Part shown: piece after piece, positions 44,263 through 53,552 of the stretch
How the letters are laid out: every line of letters begins with the position of its first letter
How positions within the stretch are numbered: position 1 is the first letter of the stretch
Source of the DNA: Alkalihalobacterium sp048323755
GTDB lineage: Bacteria; Bacillota; Bacilli; Bacillales; Bacillaceae_F
Assembly (NCBI RefSeq): GCF_048323755.1
Contig: NZ_JBLWFS010000019.1
Span: forward strand, 18,611 to 82,610
DNA: 64,000 nt
Direction of reading: 5' to 3'
The notes under the pieces: model-generated
Told to the model about the DNA's origin: nothing
The model's input: only the letters and a program-made list of their open reading frames with translations
The model's database searches: none
Position numbers and translations under genes: made by a program

Positions 44263-44506
44263 ATTTAATCACCTCAACTTGTATATACAACTAAGAGTAA
44301 TCGTAAATATAAATTTTGTCAAAGCATTACTACTCTAGTTCTAACATTTTGTAATGTTCCCTAATTTATAGAAATAAAACAACAGAATACACATTAAATT
44401 TTTTTAATTCACAAACAATTCAAACGTTCACTTTACAAATATTAACCAAAACACGAATAAAGATTGATAAAAAACAAAAAAAGTTCGTTAAATTCCGAAA
44501 ATCATC
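44263..44506. other. AT-rich intergenic region
   Basis: About 245 bases between the divergent PTS IIA gene and the xpt leader. Very AT-rich; it should hold the PTS IIA promoter. I see no gene, repeat or structured RNA. Confidence 0.4.
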
Positions 44507-44535
44507 TTACATATAAAAAATGATTGTGCTATAAT
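44507..44535 (+). promoter_or_regulatory. Sigma-A promoter of the xpt operon
   Basis: TTACAT, 17-base spacer, TATAAT, located about 28 bases before the guanine riboswitch aptamer. Confidence 0.7.
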
Positions 44536-44562
44536 CACTTCATCAACAGATCAAATAAAATA

Positions 44563-44635
44563 AACTCGTATAATTATTGGGAATATGGCCCAAAAGTTTC
44601 TACCGAATTGCCGTAAACGATTCGACTACGAGTGA
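44563..44635 (+). promoter_or_regulatory. Guanine riboswitch of xpt and its permease
   Basis: Purine riboswitch aptamer with P1 ACTCGTA/TACGAGT, the conserved TATAATTATTGGGAATATGG, GTTTCTACC and CCGTAAA elements, and J3/1 reading GACTACG. The C in GACTA (position 74 of the xpt aptamer) marks guanine rather than adenine specificity. A terminator follows at 44706. Confidence 0.95.
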
Positions 44636-44705
44636 ACATATGACTTCAAAACGTAACCTACTATGTTTTCTACAAATAATGGTTTGCTTTTGTTACGGAA
44701 ATAAT

Positions 44706-44760
44706 AACCCGAATGTCAGTATTCACTCGAAGCATAGTGGACTGATATTCGGGTTTTTTA
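44706..44760 (+). terminator. Guanine riboswitch terminator
   Basis: AACCCGAAT and TCAGT pair with ACTGA and ATTCGGGTT, followed by six T residues, 40 bases before xpt. Guanine binding to the aptamer should favour this hairpin. Confidence 0.88.
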
Positions 44761-44800
44761 TCTATTTTAAGAAGTCGCTAAGTATTGAGGAGGACATCAA

Positions 44801-45391
44801 ATGAAATTGCTTAAAGAAGAAATATTAAGTAAAGGAATCGTATTATCAGATGGGGTATTAAAAGTAGACTCTTTTCTAAACCATCAAATTAACCCTTTCC
44901 TATCTTTAGAAATGGGTAAAGAATTTGTTAAGAGGTTTCGAAATGAAGAGCCCATTACAAAAGTTCTAACGATCGAATCTTCAGGTATTGCTCCAGCCTT
45001 TACAACTGCATTAGAGCTTGGAGTTGAACTTGTATTTGCAAGGAAGAAAAAGTCATTGACGATGAATGACAATGTTTACACGGCTGATGTTTACTCGTTT
45101 ACGAAACAGGAAACGAATACGATTACAGTGTCAAAAGATTTTATTAAGGAAAACGATCGAGTGCTAATCATTGATGATTTCCTAGCAAACGGTCAAGCGG
45201 CGCTTGGACTGGCTCAAATCGTAGAACAAGCAGGAGCAACCGTTTCAGGAATTGGAATAGTAATTGAAAAATCCTTCCAACCTGGGCGTCAAGTTCTATT
45301 AGACGCAGGATACAAAGTAGAGTCCTTAGCTAGAATCGAGTCATTAAAAAACAATGAAGTTCGTTTCGTTGATGAAACGGTGCTCATATAA
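44801..45391 (+). CDS. xpt: Xanthine phosphoribosyltransferase
   Basis: Purine salvage enzyme (196 residues) converting xanthine and PRPP to XMP. The PRPP-binding motif is VLIIDDFLANGQA (about 123-135), and the N-terminal LKEEILSKGIVLSDGVLKVDSFLNHQINP is the Xpt hallmark region. First gene of a two-gene operon with a purine permease under a guanine riboswitch, analogous to xpt-pbuX of B. subtilis. The ATG follows GAGGAGG. Confidence 0.96.
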   Translation: MKLLKEEILSKGIVLSDGVLKVDSFLNHQINPFLSLEMGKEFVKRFRNEEPITKVLTIESSGIAPAFTTALELGVELVFARKKKSLTMNDNVYTADVYSFTKQETNTITVSKDFIKENDRVLIIDDFLANGQAALGLAQIVEQAGATVSGIGIVIEKSFQPGRQVLLDAGYKVESLARIESLKNNEVRFVDETVLI

Positions 45392-45407
45392 AAAGGGAGA
45401 ACATACA

Positions 45408-46925
45408 ATGTCAACAAAATCAGTCAACTATCCTTGGTATAAAAAAGAAGATACAGATGCATTTTTTTCACTGTTTCAAAACAACTTAGCAAACTTTGTT
45501 CTGATTACAATTACATTGCTTGCAGCAGGTTTCCCAGCGAGTATCGTGTTTGGAAAAGTAATTCCCGGTGCTGCAGTAGCCGTTATTGTCGGTAACTTGT
45601 ACTACGCATTTTCAGCAAATCGACTAGCACAAAAAGAAGGAAGAACAGATGTAACTGCTTTATCGTATGGAATTAGCACCCCCGTGATGGCCGTATTCCT
45701 TTTCGGTATTTTACTACCAACTAATGCGATTACTGGAGACCCTGAACTTGCTTGGAAAATTGCTTTAGCTGCTGCATTTCTGAGCGGTTTACTTGAAGTC
45801 ATGATTAGTTTTTCTGGAAACTGGATTCGAAATAACATTCCTCGTCCCGCAATGCTCGGTGCGCTTGCAGGCGTAGCACTAACATTTATTGCTGGTGAGA
45901 TGTTATTTAGAACGTTCCAAATGCCAGTTGTCGGACTAGTTGTTTTAGCAATTATTCTTGTAGGTATTATCGGTAAGCTTGCAATGCCATTCAATATTCC
46001 TTCTTCTTTATTTGCCATTATTATTGGTACAGTCTTAGCCTTTACAATTGGATACTCTGATACTAGTAAAATTAGTGAAGGTTTAGCAAATATCAGTTTT
46101 TATCCAATTTTGCCAACATTAGCACCATTTGAAGGAATTGGATTATTATTTACGACTTTTATTGGGCTTCTTGCAGTTATTTTACCAATTACGATTTATA
46201 ATGCGATTGAAACAATGAATAATGTCGATGCGATGAGTGCTGCCGGTGACAGTTATGATGTGCGCGAATGTCAAGCTGTCGATGGAGCTGGAACGATGCT
46301 TGGGGCTATCTTTGGCGGACCTTTTCCAACAACCGTTTATATCGCGACAGTAGGATCAAAGTGGATGGGCGCTGGTCGCGGCTATAGTATCTTAAATGCA
46401 ATTGTGTTTTTCTTTGCTGCTATGTTTGGATTAATTGCAGCCATTTCGTCCATTATCCCTGTCTCAGCAATTGCTCCTATTCTTGTATTTGTCGGTGTAT
46501 CAATGATAGCAACAGCCTATCAGTCCAATGCTCCAAAGTATTATCCAGCAGTTGCGGTGGCTATGTTACCTTACCTTGCCAACTACATTATGACACGTTT
46601 TAACAATGCAGCTGGTGAGGTCGTAGCTAATCTTTCTCAAGGAATTGTACCGCTCGGACAAGGTGCAATGTTCACTGGAATTATCTTAGGAGCTATCACT
46701 GTATTTATTATCGATCGCCATTATATTAAAGCAACGATTTTCGCTTTCGTTGCAGCATTATTCTCCTTCGTTGGATTAATGCATGCTCCATCTATAACAA
46801 TCAATGCCGCTCAGGACTTTACGATTGGCTATATCTTAATTGCTTTATTCTTTATTTATTGTCATTACAAAGTTTCAAAGTCAACTATTCAAAGTCAACC
46901 TGAGAATGAAAAGCAAGCCGCATAA
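45408..46925 (+). CDS. NCS2-like purine permease
   Basis: Integral membrane protein of 505 residues with about 12-14 helices. The sequence is of the xanthine/uracil permease superfamily but does not look like PbuX: it is about 70 residues longer and has motifs such as GRTDVTALSYGISTP, IRNNIPRPAMLGALAGVAL and FGGPFPTTVYIATVG. Cotranscription with xpt and control by the guanine riboswitch support a purine (xanthine or guanine) substrate. I chose the ATG at 45408, preceded by AGGGAGAA, over an in-frame ATG at 45354 that lies inside xpt. Confidence 0.85.
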   Translation: MSTKSVNYPWYKKEDTDAFFSLFQNNLANFVLITITLLAAGFPASIVFGKVIPGAAVAVIVGNLYYAFSANRLAQKEGRTDVTALSYGISTPVMAVFLFGILLPTNAITGDPELAWKIALAAAFLSGLLEVMISFSGNWIRNNIPRPAMLGALAGVALTFIAGEMLFRTFQMPVVGLVVLAIILVGIIGKLAMPFNIPSSLFAIIIGTVLAFTIGYSDTSKISEGLANISFYPILPTLAPFEGIGLLFTTFIGLLAVILPITIYNAIETMNNVDAMSAAGDSYDVRECQAVDGAGTMLGAIFGGPFPTTVYIATVGSKWMGAGRGYSILNAIVFFFAAMFGLIAAISSIIPVSAIAPILVFVGVSMIATAYQSNAPKYYPAVAVAMLPYLANYIMTRFNNAAGEVVANLSQGIVPLGQGAMFTGIILGAITVFIIDRHYIKATIFAFVAALFSFVGLMHAPSITINAAQDFTIGYILIALFFIYCHYKVSKSTIQSQPENEKQAA

Positions 46926-46932
46926 TACGTTT

Positions 46933-46968
46933 AAGAGGTAGGTTTAAAAAACCTATCTCTTTTTTTTA
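46933..46968 (+). terminator. xpt operon terminator
   Basis: AAGAGGTAGGTTT pairs with AACCTATCTCTT, followed by a T-run. Confidence 0.88.
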
Positions 46969-46973
46969 CCTTT

Positions 46974-47006
46974 ATAATATACAAAGGTTATACAAAAGTT
47001 ATATAA
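46974..47006. promoter_or_regulatory. Triple 11-bp direct repeat at the cruF operon promoter
   Basis: Three abutting 11-base repeats on the plus strand: ATAATATACAA (46974-46984), AGGTTATACAA (46985-46995), AAGTTATATAA (46996-47006). The same motif, three times with the same period, lies at 55101-55133 at the promoter of the convergent carotenoid operon. A TATAAT sequence at 47002-47007, possibly the -10, overlaps the third repeat. This arrangement resembles operators of CarH/LitR MerR-type light-responsive repressors. The regulator is not in the window. Confidence 0.7.
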
Positions 47007-47104
47007 TAAATTACAAGTAACATGATCTGAGTGCCACATGCTAATATGATGTGTTTGTGGTTCAAGCTTTAGTTCGTCAAACTTTAAGATTATAGGTGGT
47101 TTAT

Positions 47105-47893
47105 ATGAAGACAGAAGAATTTACTTACAGGTTATTTATTTTTTGGTACGTGATCGGAATTATTTTATTATCTTTTGACCTTCTACCGCCATGGCTTGAG
47201 TGGGCCAACGCAGTATTTCTAATTCTTGCAGGCATACTTGGAGGCATATATTTCATCGTTCAATATGGTTCTCCATTAGGTTGGTCGGCAATTGTCGTTA
47301 TCTTTGTATTTACAATTGGCGCTGAAAGTCTTGGTGTAGAATATGGACTATTTTTCGGAGATTACTATTACGAGCCTGATTTTGGTGTTCACCTTTTGAA
47401 TGTTCCGCTTACCATTGGCTTTGCCTGGCTCATGGTAATGGCGACAACCCATGTTATCGCAAAAGGGGTCGTTCAATCGATCCCATACAGATCCCTCGTT
47501 CTGCTTGTCTACCCTTTGCTCGGAGCAATAGCAGCTGTCATTATGGATTTAGCAATTGATCCTGTTGCTTATCAAGTCAAGCAGTACTGGGTTTGGATGA
47601 GTGACGGAGGCTATTATGGCGTACCTTTTTCAAATTTTGTAGGTTGGTTTATTATTTCTTTTATTCTCCATGTCTTTTTGTTCCTTTTGTTTCATTTAAA
47701 ACATGTATGGAATAACAAATCGATTAAACCGTGGGAATTTCGGATGGTTTTACTCTATGCACAAATTATCATCATGTTTGTTGTCATAGCTTTAACTGCA
47801 AAGCTTTGGATGGCTGCATTTTTACCATTGATCCTGATGGCTAAATTACTCGTAATCTATTTTTTGACGAGAGGAGCACAGAAGAATGATTGA
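47105..47893 (+). CDS. cruF: Carotenoid hydratase-like membrane protein (CruF/DUF422)
   Basis: Membrane protein (262 residues from the ATG at 47105, preceded by AGGTGG) with about seven helices, of the DUF422 carotenoid hydratase family (CruF). It has the family-like segments GAESLGVEYGLFFGDYYY (about 74-91) and MDLAIDPVAYQ (about 154-164, the DP motif), with NFVGWFIISF. These enzymes add water across a psi-end double bond of acyclic carotenoids, giving a tertiary hydroxyl that can be glycosylated. First gene of a four-gene carotenoid operon. Confidence 0.85.
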   Translation: MKTEEFTYRLFIFWYVIGIILLSFDLLPPWLEWANAVFLILAGILGGIYFIVQYGSPLGWSAIVVIFVFTIGAESLGVEYGLFFGDYYYEPDFGVHLLNVPLTIGFAWLMVMATTHVIAKGVVQSIPYRSLVLLVYPLLGAIAAVIMDLAIDPVAYQVKQYWVWMSDGGYYGVPFSNFVGWFIISFILHVFLFLLFHLKHVWNNKSIKPWEFRMVLLYAQIIIMFVVIALTAKLWMAAFLPLILMAKLLVIYFLTRGAQKND

Positions 47894-48602
47894 AGCCCAA
47901 AAAAGCATGTTATTTGAAGCACTATTCTATCAATACAATAAAAAACTAATAAAGAAATCATTTTCCCAAATTAAGTTACGTAATGACTCAGCCATTAACC
48001 CGGCAAAACCAACCCTTTTTCTGTTAAACCATAGTTCATGGTGGGACGGATTGATTTCTTTTCACTTAGCAAAGACCCTTTTTTCTATAGACAGCTACGC
48101 GATGATGGAAGAAAAAGGTTTAGTCGCCTATCCTTTCTTTAAAAAACTTGGTGCTTTTTCTATTAACCTTCAAAGTGTTAAAGCAATGGTTTCCTCCTTA
48201 CGATATGCTGAACAACTATTATTACAAAACAAAGGCATTTGGATGTTTCCTCAAGGAACGGAAGAACATTTGGAAAAGAGACCTCTGTCATTTAAAGATG
48301 GCGCTGCTTTTCTGATTGAAAAAGTTCCAACCGTTCAAGTGGTGCCGATTACCTATTACTATACGTTTAGCGGTCAGCAATTGCCTTACTTATATATCCA
48401 TGTCGGGAGAAACCTCGTTTTCTCCGGAAAAACGAATTCAAGAAAGCAATTAACAACATTGTTAGAAGCGATTGTCACAAAACAACTTGATCAACAACGA
48501 CATGACGTTATTCACCATTTAACCAATCAGTATAATGTCTTATTAACGGGGAAACGAACGGTTAGTGAACTTTTTATTACCTTAAAAAAAGGAAAGCGGT
48601 GA
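47886..48602 (+). CDS. PlsC-type acyltransferase of the carotenoid operon
   Basis: Acyltransferase of 238 residues with the HX4D motif NHSSWWDG (about 38-45) and the second motif FPQGTEEH (about 121-128). It belongs to the 1-acylglycerol-phosphate acyltransferase superfamily. Placed between cruF and a glycosyltransferase, it most likely acylates the sugar of a glycosylated carotenoid, as in the staphyloxanthin-like pigments of pigmented bacilli. Its start overlaps the end of cruF by eight bases, showing coupling. Confidence 0.82.
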   Translation: MIEAQKSMLFEALFYQYNKKLIKKSFSQIKLRNDSAINPAKPTLFLLNHSSWWDGLISFHLAKTLFSIDSYAMMEEKGLVAYPFFKKLGAFSINLQSVKAMVSSLRYAEQLLLQNKGIWMFPQGTEEHLEKRPLSFKDGAAFLIEKVPTVQVVPITYYYTFSGQQLPYLYIHVGRNLVFSGKTNSRKQLTTLLEAIVTKQLDQQRHDVIHHLTNQYNVLLTGKRTVSELFITLKKGKR

Positions 48603-48608
48603 ACATAT

Positions 48609-49715
48609 ATGTTTTATTATGCGATTACCCATCTCATCTTTTTGATATGGACGATAATAAACTCCATGTTTATGCCAAAACTAAAGCAAAATGTATACTT
48701 AGCCCACTCCTCGCCTCCTCTTGTTTCGATTTTAATTCCGTTACGAAATGAAGAGCGAAATATTAAGAGATTAGTAGGAAGTTTAAATTCCCTTACTTAT
48801 GAAGAAATTGAAGTGATCTTTCTCGATGATCAGTCCACTGACAACACGTATAAAATGCTCATGGAGCTTACAGAAAAACATAAAAACTTCAAAGTAATTA
48901 AAGGTGCCCCACTACTGAAAGGTTGGGCAGGTAAAGTACACGCTTGTAAACAACTTGGAGAATTTGCTAAAGGAGAATTCTTACTATTTCTTGATGCTGA
49001 TGTCGAAGTCAGTCCAACTATTATTGAGAAGACCATTTCAACTATGAAAGTGTATGATGCAGGCTTATTAACGGGGTTTCCTAAATTCCCAACTTCAACA
49101 CTATTAAGTAAAATATTAGTTCCTATGCAACATTTTATTGTGTTTTTTCACCTTCCAATATTTATTGCAAATCGAACAACATTATCTTCTTTTACGGCTG
49201 CACATGGGGCCTTTATGTGTTTTCGAAAAGAGGTCTACCATAAGGTCGGTGGACACAGTTCTGTAGCATCTTCCATTGTCGAAGATGTTCATTTAGCACG
49301 TCATGTAAAACAAAAGGGCTATCGTGTATTACTCGCTAACCTAACCGAAGACGTGTCTTGTTATATGTACGAAACAAACAAAGAAGTTTGGAATGGTTTT
49401 GCCAAAAATATTTTCGTTGGGTTAGGTCGTTCTATTCCACTCGCTTCCTTGATTATCATCTTTTATAGTATATTTTTTTTCATGCCTTTTATTTTCGCAA
49501 TCCTAGGTATTTTAACAAACCAATTGTTTTATTTGATCCCTTACATGATCATGCTTGTTCACAGGGGATTTGTCGATTGGAAAACCCAACAACGAAACTT
49601 GCAGTTTCTTTGGATGCCCTTTTCGGCTATGGTTATTATTATTCTATTAATCTACTCTGCTTTTTTAAGTGTTCAAAAAAAGGGCTATCGCTGGAAAGGT
49701 CGTAGCTATACATGA
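48609..49715 (+). CDS. Carotenoid glycosyltransferase, GT2 family (CrtQ-like)
   Basis: Family 2 glycosyltransferase (368 residues). An N-terminal membrane helix (about 5-20) is followed by the catalytic domain: VSILIPLRNEERNIKRLVGS (about 39-58), DDQSTD (about 77-82), FLDADVEV (about 127-134, metal-binding DxD) and a VEDVHLARHVKQKGYRVLL region resembling the (Q/R)xxRW area. Three C-terminal membrane helices follow. It resembles CrtQ, which glycosylates diaponeurosporenoate. It begins six bases after the acyltransferase. Confidence 0.84.
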   Translation: MFYYAITHLIFLIWTIINSMFMPKLKQNVYLAHSSPPLVSILIPLRNEERNIKRLVGSLNSLTYEEIEVIFLDDQSTDNTYKMLMELTEKHKNFKVIKGAPLLKGWAGKVHACKQLGEFAKGEFLLFLDADVEVSPTIIEKTISTMKVYDAGLLTGFPKFPTSTLLSKILVPMQHFIVFFHLPIFIANRTTLSSFTAAHGAFMCFRKEVYHKVGGHSSVASSIVEDVHLARHVKQKGYRVLLANLTEDVSCYMYETNKEVWNGFAKNIFVGLGRSIPLASLIIIFYSIFFFMPFIFAILGILTNQLFYLIPYMIMLVHRGFVDWKTQQRNLQFLWMPFSAMVIIILLIYSAFLSVQKKGYRWKGRSYT

Positions 49716-51187
49716 GAAAAGTTGTCATTATAGGTGGTGGGTTGGGAGGGCTGGCAGCAGCCAACCTTCTAGCTTTCAGTGGATATGAAGTCACTCTCTT
49801 TGATAAAAATACACATGTTGGAGGAAAACTAAAACGTATTCAATCTGATGGATACACATTTGACTTTGGTCCTAATACAATTACTATGCCTTCCGTGTTC
49901 AAAGGCATTATCGAACAAACGGATCAGAAGTCAGAAGACTATTTTCAATTTCAAAAGCTTGATATACATACAAACAATCATTTTACAGACGGCTCAACGT
50001 TCTCTTTCTCAACAGATGCAGACTTGATGATTTCACAACTAAATAAGATGGATGTATTTGGATCAAACCATTATAAAATGTATCTAAAAGAAGTGACTCG
50101 TCTATACGAACTCTCACAAACTCATTTTTTACCTAGAACATTTTCTTCTTTAACTGAATATTTATCGCCAAGTTTAGGCAAAGCGTTCCTTAGTGTAAGG
50201 CCTTTTGAAAGTTTAGATCACTTTCACCGTCGTTATTTTAAGGATTCTAGGGTTCTTCAATCTTTTAATCGTTACGCAACTTACATCGGTTCGTCACCCT
50301 ACTTGACCCCCGCCACGTTTTCAATGATTGCTCATTTAGAACTAATAGATGGTGTATACTATACATCTGGCGGAAATGCCACGATTGCAGAAGGACTCGC
50401 TAAACGAGCAAGAGAACTAGGGGTTCAAATTTATCTTAATCAAGAAGTTAGTAAAATTAACATAGATAATCGAGTTGCAACTTCTATTAAATTAGCAAAC
50501 GGGGAGACCATAGAAACTGATGAAGTCATATTAAATGGAGATTTATTAGCGTCACTTCCTCAGCTTATTGATGAAAACGACCGTCCACGCTTTGCAAATG
50601 ATAGGATACAAAAAGTGGAGCCATCCATTTCTGCGTATGTTCTTCTGATCGGACTTAACACTCGTATGAAAGACCTGATCCATCATCAAGTGTATTTTAG
50701 TCAAAATTACCAAGAAGAATTTAACGAGCTGTTAGTTAAGAAGCAATTACCAAAAGATCCTTCTATTTATATATGTAACTCTTCTTATACTGATTTTTCA
50801 ATGTCACCAAAGGGCGATAATTTATTCATTCTTGTCAATGCACCTTCTTTATCAAGAGATGGTACAACAAATGAAGATTACGAATACTACAAAGAATTAA
50901 TATATCAAAAGTTATCTCGAGCTGGATTAAATATCCGCCCTCACATTGAATATGAACAGCTGATTACTCCACAATCGATTAAACAAGAGTACAATGCGTT
51001 CCGCGGGGCGTTATACGGGAGAGCTTCCAATCGAAAAATGGATGCTTTTTTCAGAACACCCAATCGTTCAAGAGATATTGCTAATCTTTATTTTGTTGGC
51101 GGCTCGACTCATCCTGGTGGAGGTTCACCTATGGTCGTTATAAGTGGGCAAAACGTTGCGAACTTGATCATTAATCACGATAAATAA
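49712..51187 (+). CDS. Carotenoid desaturase/oxygenase of the CrtP (CrtNb) type
   Basis: FAD-dependent CrtI-family enzyme (491 residues). The dinucleotide-binding motif is VIIGGGLGGLAAANLLAFSG (about 5-24), and the C-terminal FVGGSTHPGGGSPMVV motif is complete. Regions such as YATYIGSSPYLTPATFSM and AFRGALYGRASN resemble staphylococcal CrtP (diaponeurosporene oxygenase) more than CrtN, so terminal methyl oxidation to aldehyde or acid is likely. Its start overlaps the glycosyltransferase stop by four bases. Last gene of the plus-strand carotenoid operon. Confidence 0.82.
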   Translation: MRKVVIIGGGLGGLAAANLLAFSGYEVTLFDKNTHVGGKLKRIQSDGYTFDFGPNTITMPSVFKGIIEQTDQKSEDYFQFQKLDIHTNNHFTDGSTFSFSTDADLMISQLNKMDVFGSNHYKMYLKEVTRLYELSQTHFLPRTFSSLTEYLSPSLGKAFLSVRPFESLDHFHRRYFKDSRVLQSFNRYATYIGSSPYLTPATFSMIAHLELIDGVYYTSGGNATIAEGLAKRARELGVQIYLNQEVSKINIDNRVATSIKLANGETIETDEVILNGDLLASLPQLIDENDRPRFANDRIQKVEPSISAYVLLIGLNTRMKDLIHHQVYFSQNYQEEFNELLVKKQLPKDPSIYICNSSYTDFSMSPKGDNLFILVNAPSLSRDGTTNEDYEYYKELIYQKLSRAGLNIRPHIEYEQLITPQSIKQEYNAFRGALYGRASNRKMDAFFRTPNRSRDIANLYFVGGSTHPGGGSPMVVISGQNVANLIINHDK

Positions 51188-51190
51188 AGC

Positions 51191-51225
51191 AACACCCCGT
51201 CAATCATCTCTTTTGACGGGGTGTT
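51191..51225. terminator. Hairpin between convergent carotenoid operons
   Basis: AACACCCCGTCA pairs with TGACGGGGTGTT (12 base pairs, 11-base loop). T-runs are poor on both sides, but its position between two convergent operons supports a terminator role. Confidence 0.7.
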
Positions 51226-51227
51226 AG

Positions 51228-52082
51228 TTATGCTAATGCTTCTTGTGTCGTCATTATTTGCTTTAGTAGTTGCCTTTTCTCTACATCTGAAACATAAGCT
51301 CTCGTTGTAAAGCAATTATACTTATTTTTTCTAACCGAATGTAGGATGTGACGATAAAAGTGTAACGCAGCTTTTACTGGAAACCGTGCATTCATAGGAT
51401 AGTCTTCTATTGTTGGCAATGCGATATCATACAATTGTTCTGCCCTCGTTGCAATATCTTCCCATAAACCAATAAAATTATCGTTGATTTCACCTTTGAT
51501 TAGTTCTTCTTTTGTGTAGTTATGTTTTTCCATTAAATCAGCTGGTATATAAACTCTACTACGTTCTAGATCTTCACCAACATCTCTTAAGATGTTCGTT
51601 AACTGCATCGCAAGCCCTAACGATATTGCACCACTTTTTAAATGTAGATTATTACTAGGGGCTAAGATGGGTAATAACATTAATCCTACTGAACTAGCTA
51701 CATAATACGAATACTGCTCTACTTGCTCAAGTGATTGATAGTCATGAACTTCAAAATCCATTTCTTGTCCACGGATCATATCAAAAAAAGGTTCAGTGTC
51801 CATCGAGTAGCGTTGAAATACATCATTTAGAGCTATCCACATATCATCGTTTACTGAAAAGCTTCCTTTTAAAAATATCTCAAACTCCGTCTTAAAAGCA
51901 TGAAGCTCCTCTAACGTGCCCCCGTTGTCTACGATATCATCGACACGACGACAAAATGCATAGACTGCCCAAACTGCCTTTCGTTTTTCACTCGGAAGTA
52001 CATTAAAAGCTTTGGCAAACGATTTGGAATGACTCTCTATGATGACTCTACAAGATTCATAAGCTTTTTCTATTTGCTTCAT
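51228..52082 (-). CDS. crtM: Dehydrosqualene (C30) synthase
   Basis: Squalene/phytoene synthase family (284 residues from the ATG at 52082, preceded by AGGAGG). The first Asp-rich motif is CRRVDDIVDNGG (about 46-57), the second DVGEDLERSRVYIP (about 158-171); QLTNILRDVGED is the family signature. It condenses two farnesyl diphosphates in C30 pathways. A C40 phytoene synthase cannot be excluded by sequence alone, but the CrtN- and CrtP-like partners argue for C30. Last gene of the minus-strand carotenoid operon. Confidence 0.86.
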   Translation of the reverse strand: MKQIEKAYESCRVIIESHSKSFAKAFNVLPSEKRKAVWAVYAFCRRVDDIVDNGGTLEELHAFKTEFEIFLKGSFSVNDDMWIALNDVFQRYSMDTEPFFDMIRGQEMDFEVHDYQSLEQVEQYSYYVASSVGLMLLPILAPSNNLHLKSGAISLGLAMQLTNILRDVGEDLERSRVYIPADLMEKHNYTKEELIKGEINDNFIGLWEDIATRAEQLYDIALPTIEDYPMNARFPVKAALHFYRHILHSVRKNKYNCFTTRAYVSDVEKRQLLKQIMTTQEALA

Positions 52083-52100
52083 TATAGTTCCTCCTCTCAT

Positions 52101-53552
52101 TCATGAAGAACGAACAAGTTCTTCGTGCAGTAAGTGCTCAGCCAGTAATTTCGCACCTTGCATCACGATAGGGATCCCTCCACCAGGATGAACACTTGCA
52201 CCAACTGCAAACACATTCTCATATGGGGCAATTTTTACTTGTGGGCGGAATACTCCAGATTGTTTAAGAGTTGGCGCAATTCCAAAGCTTCCGCCTTGAT
52301 ATAATCCGTCTATAAGTGCGTCTTTTGGTGTACGTACTTTTTTCCAAACAATCGCATCTCCTAGACCTTCAAACCCTCTATCTTCAACTTCGGTAATTAC
52401 CTTCTCTACATAATCGTCGATGTTACTCCAATCGATGTCTTCATTTGCTGGAACAGGAACAAGGATATATAGAACTCCTTTTCCTTCTGGTGCCAACGTT
52501 GAGTCAACGACTGAAGGGTGAAACGTATATATAGAAGGTTTTTCTGGTAAACGTTTAAGATTAAACACATCCTTCATGTGTTCTTCAAAGTTATCTGTCA
52601 TAAAATATTGATGAACCGTATTATTTTCATAGACCCGATCTAGTCCTAAATAGATTAATAGACAAGATGAAGAAGACGTATAAGATTGTTTTTTCTTACG
52701 GGATGGTAGGAGCTTCTCCATCATCGGGTAATCACCATTCATTACTACCCAGTCAAACGACTGACATTCTCCATTAACACTGATACTCCGACAGTTCCCA
52801 TTATCCATATTTAATGATTGAACATGATGATCGGTAAAAATTTTAACACCATTTTCCTTTAACTTCTTTTCAAACAAGGAAACAATACTAGCATACCCCC
52901 CCTTCACATACCACACTCCATGGAAATGTTCACTAAACGGAATGAGTGAATAAAGGGCTGGTGAACGAAACGGTGCCCCACCGACATAAAGAGTTTGAAA
53001 CGAGAATGCATCTTGGAGTTTGGGATGATCAAAGTAACTTTTTACCTGCTTTCGAACAGACTGATAGGCTTTTAACTTCCAGAGTATAGACATGTTATTA
53101 AATGTCCAAAAATCTCGTTTATTGATAAATGGTCTATCTAAAAATGCTCGTTTTCCTTGGTGGAACCTTTCTTCCATATCTGTGATATATTTTTGAAAGT
53201 TTCCTTCTTCACCAGGAAAGCGCTCACTAATCTCAGCAAGTTGTTTCTCTACATCACTCCATTTATAAAATTCAAACCCATCTGGGTATGAAATTTTATA
53301 TAAAGGATCACATCGTAACATCTCTAATTCATCTCTGCAGATACCGACTTCATCTAAAACTTGAAAAATCATGTCTGGTAACAGAACGATCGTTGGTCCC
53401 TCATCTATTTTATAGCCTTCGTGTTCAACAAACGCCAACCGGCCACCTAGTCTTTTTTTCTTCTCAAAAATGGTAACGTCATGACCTTCCTGGCTTAAAT
53501 AAAGAGCAGTAATCATGCCGCCAACGCCGCCCCCAATTATTGCTGTTTTCAT
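52101..53552 (-). CDS. crtN: Dehydrosqualene desaturase (CrtN-like)
   Basis: CrtI-family desaturase (483 residues). FAD motif IIGGGVGGMITALYLSQEG (about 4-22); C-terminal GASVHPGGGIPIVM. The segments EGPTIVLLPD, FQTLYVGGAPFRSPALYSLI and IYTFHPSVVDSTLAPEGKGV closely follow the pattern of S. aureus CrtN, which desaturates dehydrosqualene to diaponeurosporene. One base upstream of crtM's extended frame and four-base overlap with the preceding desaturase indicate a tight operon. Confidence 0.83.
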   Translation of the reverse strand: MKTAIIGGGVGGMITALYLSQEGHDVTIFEKKKRLGGRLAFVEHEGYKIDEGPTIVLLPDMIFQVLDEVGICRDELEMLRCDPLYKISYPDGFEFYKWSDVEKQLAEISERFPGEEGNFQKYITDMEERFHQGKRAFLDRPFINKRDFWTFNNMSILWKLKAYQSVRKQVKSYFDHPKLQDAFSFQTLYVGGAPFRSPALYSLIPFSEHFHGVWYVKGGYASIVSLFEKKLKENGVKIFTDHHVQSLNMDNGNCRSISVNGECQSFDWVVMNGDYPMMEKLLPSRKKKQSYTSSSSCLLIYLGLDRVYENNTVHQYFMTDNFEEHMKDVFNLKRLPEKPSIYTFHPSVVDSTLAPEGKGVLYILVPVPANEDIDWSNIDDYVEKVITEVEDRGFEGLGDAIVWKKVRTPKDALIDGLYQGGSFGIAPTLKQSGVFRPQVKIAPYENVFAVGASVHPGGGIPIVMQGAKLLAEHLLHEELVRSS

